In this document: in pieces, positions 63,950 to 64,000 of the stretch
Position numbering within the stretch: the first letter of the stretch is position 1
How the letters are laid out: the number at the start of each line of letters is the position of its first letter
NCBI RefSeq assembly: GCF_011764485.1
Contig: NZ_AP022848.1
Coordinates: 1,578,001-1,642,000 of the forward strand
DNA from: Bosea sp. ANAM02
GTDB taxonomy: Bacteria > Pseudomonadota > Alphaproteobacteria > Rhizobiales > Beijerinckiaceae
DNA: 64,000 nt
Direction: 5' to 3'
Position numbers and translations under genes: made by a program
The notes under the pieces: generated by a model
The model's database searches: none
Told to the model about the DNA's origin: nothing
The model's input: only the letters and a program-made list of their open reading frames with translations

Positions 63950-64000
63950 GCGAAGCCTCGGAAACGAGAGGAATCGGTGTGAGACATCCCCGTGAGATAT
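63950..64000. other. Window end upstream of the integrase
   Basis: Fifty bases with no gene; likely promoter or attachment-site side of the integrase gene. No tRNA end is visible. Confidence 0.4.

Overview
The window is GC-rich alphaproteobacterial DNA, most likely from the Hyphomicrobiales (a Bosea- or Methylobacterium-like genome; the genus is a guess). This rests on the mix of HWE/HisKA_2 histidine kinases, a Usg protein, DUF982 and DUF6894 proteins, groESL behind a CIRCE element, an error-prone DnaE2, and GGAAC-N16-CGTT promoters typical of the alphaproteobacterial general stress sigma factor EcfG. No rRNA, tRNA or CRISPR array was seen.

Layout. 0-1.5 kb: 3' end of dnaE2 and a DEDDh exonuclease. 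1.6-3.3 kb: an AraC-type remnant cut by an IS3-family element. 3.4-10.7 kb: stress/chaperone block with a PAS-HWE kinase, a facing receiver protein, htpG, two small genes, groEL-groES with CIRCE, usg and a DUF982 gene behind a 16-codon mini-ORF. 11-14 kb: a damaged metal-uptake locus whose TonB receptor is cut by a second IS3-family element; the other side of that IS is an unrelated aapJ fragment. 14.3-22.8 kb: mostly unrecognised accessory genes, two Rha-like phage regulatory proteins, strong inverted repeats and an 850-bp non-coding block; it looks like plasmid or phage-derived DNA. 22.9-38 kb: metabolic genes (TetR with an O-methyltransferase/SDR/MFS operon, Na+/H+ antiporter with amine oxidase, DJ-1/PfpI protein, paoABC aldehyde oxidoreductase, aldo/keto reductase, two LysR regulators, YCII protein). 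38.5-40.7 kb: an IS91-type transposase with its tyrosine recombinase. 41-49.7 kb: signalling and stress block with a decapitated cold-shock gene, a transglutaminase-like protein, an RHH-hybrid kinase fusion, CsbD, DUF6894 plus receiver, a LOV-HWE kinase and another PAS-HWE kinase. 50-64 kb: a mobile island ending in a large tyrosine integrase.

The best candidate for an undescribed system is the 50-62 kb island. It encodes an exonuclease-I-like DEDDh nuclease, four cytoplasmic paralogues in two sister pairs (333/333 aa and 315/313 aa) sharing an I/L-W-P-A helical motif that recurs once per half in the longer pair, an AAA ATPase with intact Walker A and B motifs, an unrecognised 297-aa protein, two small XRE regulators and two overlapping exported proteins. 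Most genes are separated by hairpins, and the two longest paralogues share a closely similar 5' leader. I cannot assign a function; a nuclease-plus-ATPase cargo on an integrase island suggests defence or element maintenance, but that is inference.

The 41-49.7 kb block reads as a stress and light signalling neighbourhood: two opposed genes or operons (csbD; DUF6894 plus receiver) each carry an exact EcfG-type promoter, next to a LOV blue-light kinase whose N-terminus appears to be broken by a one-base frameshift.
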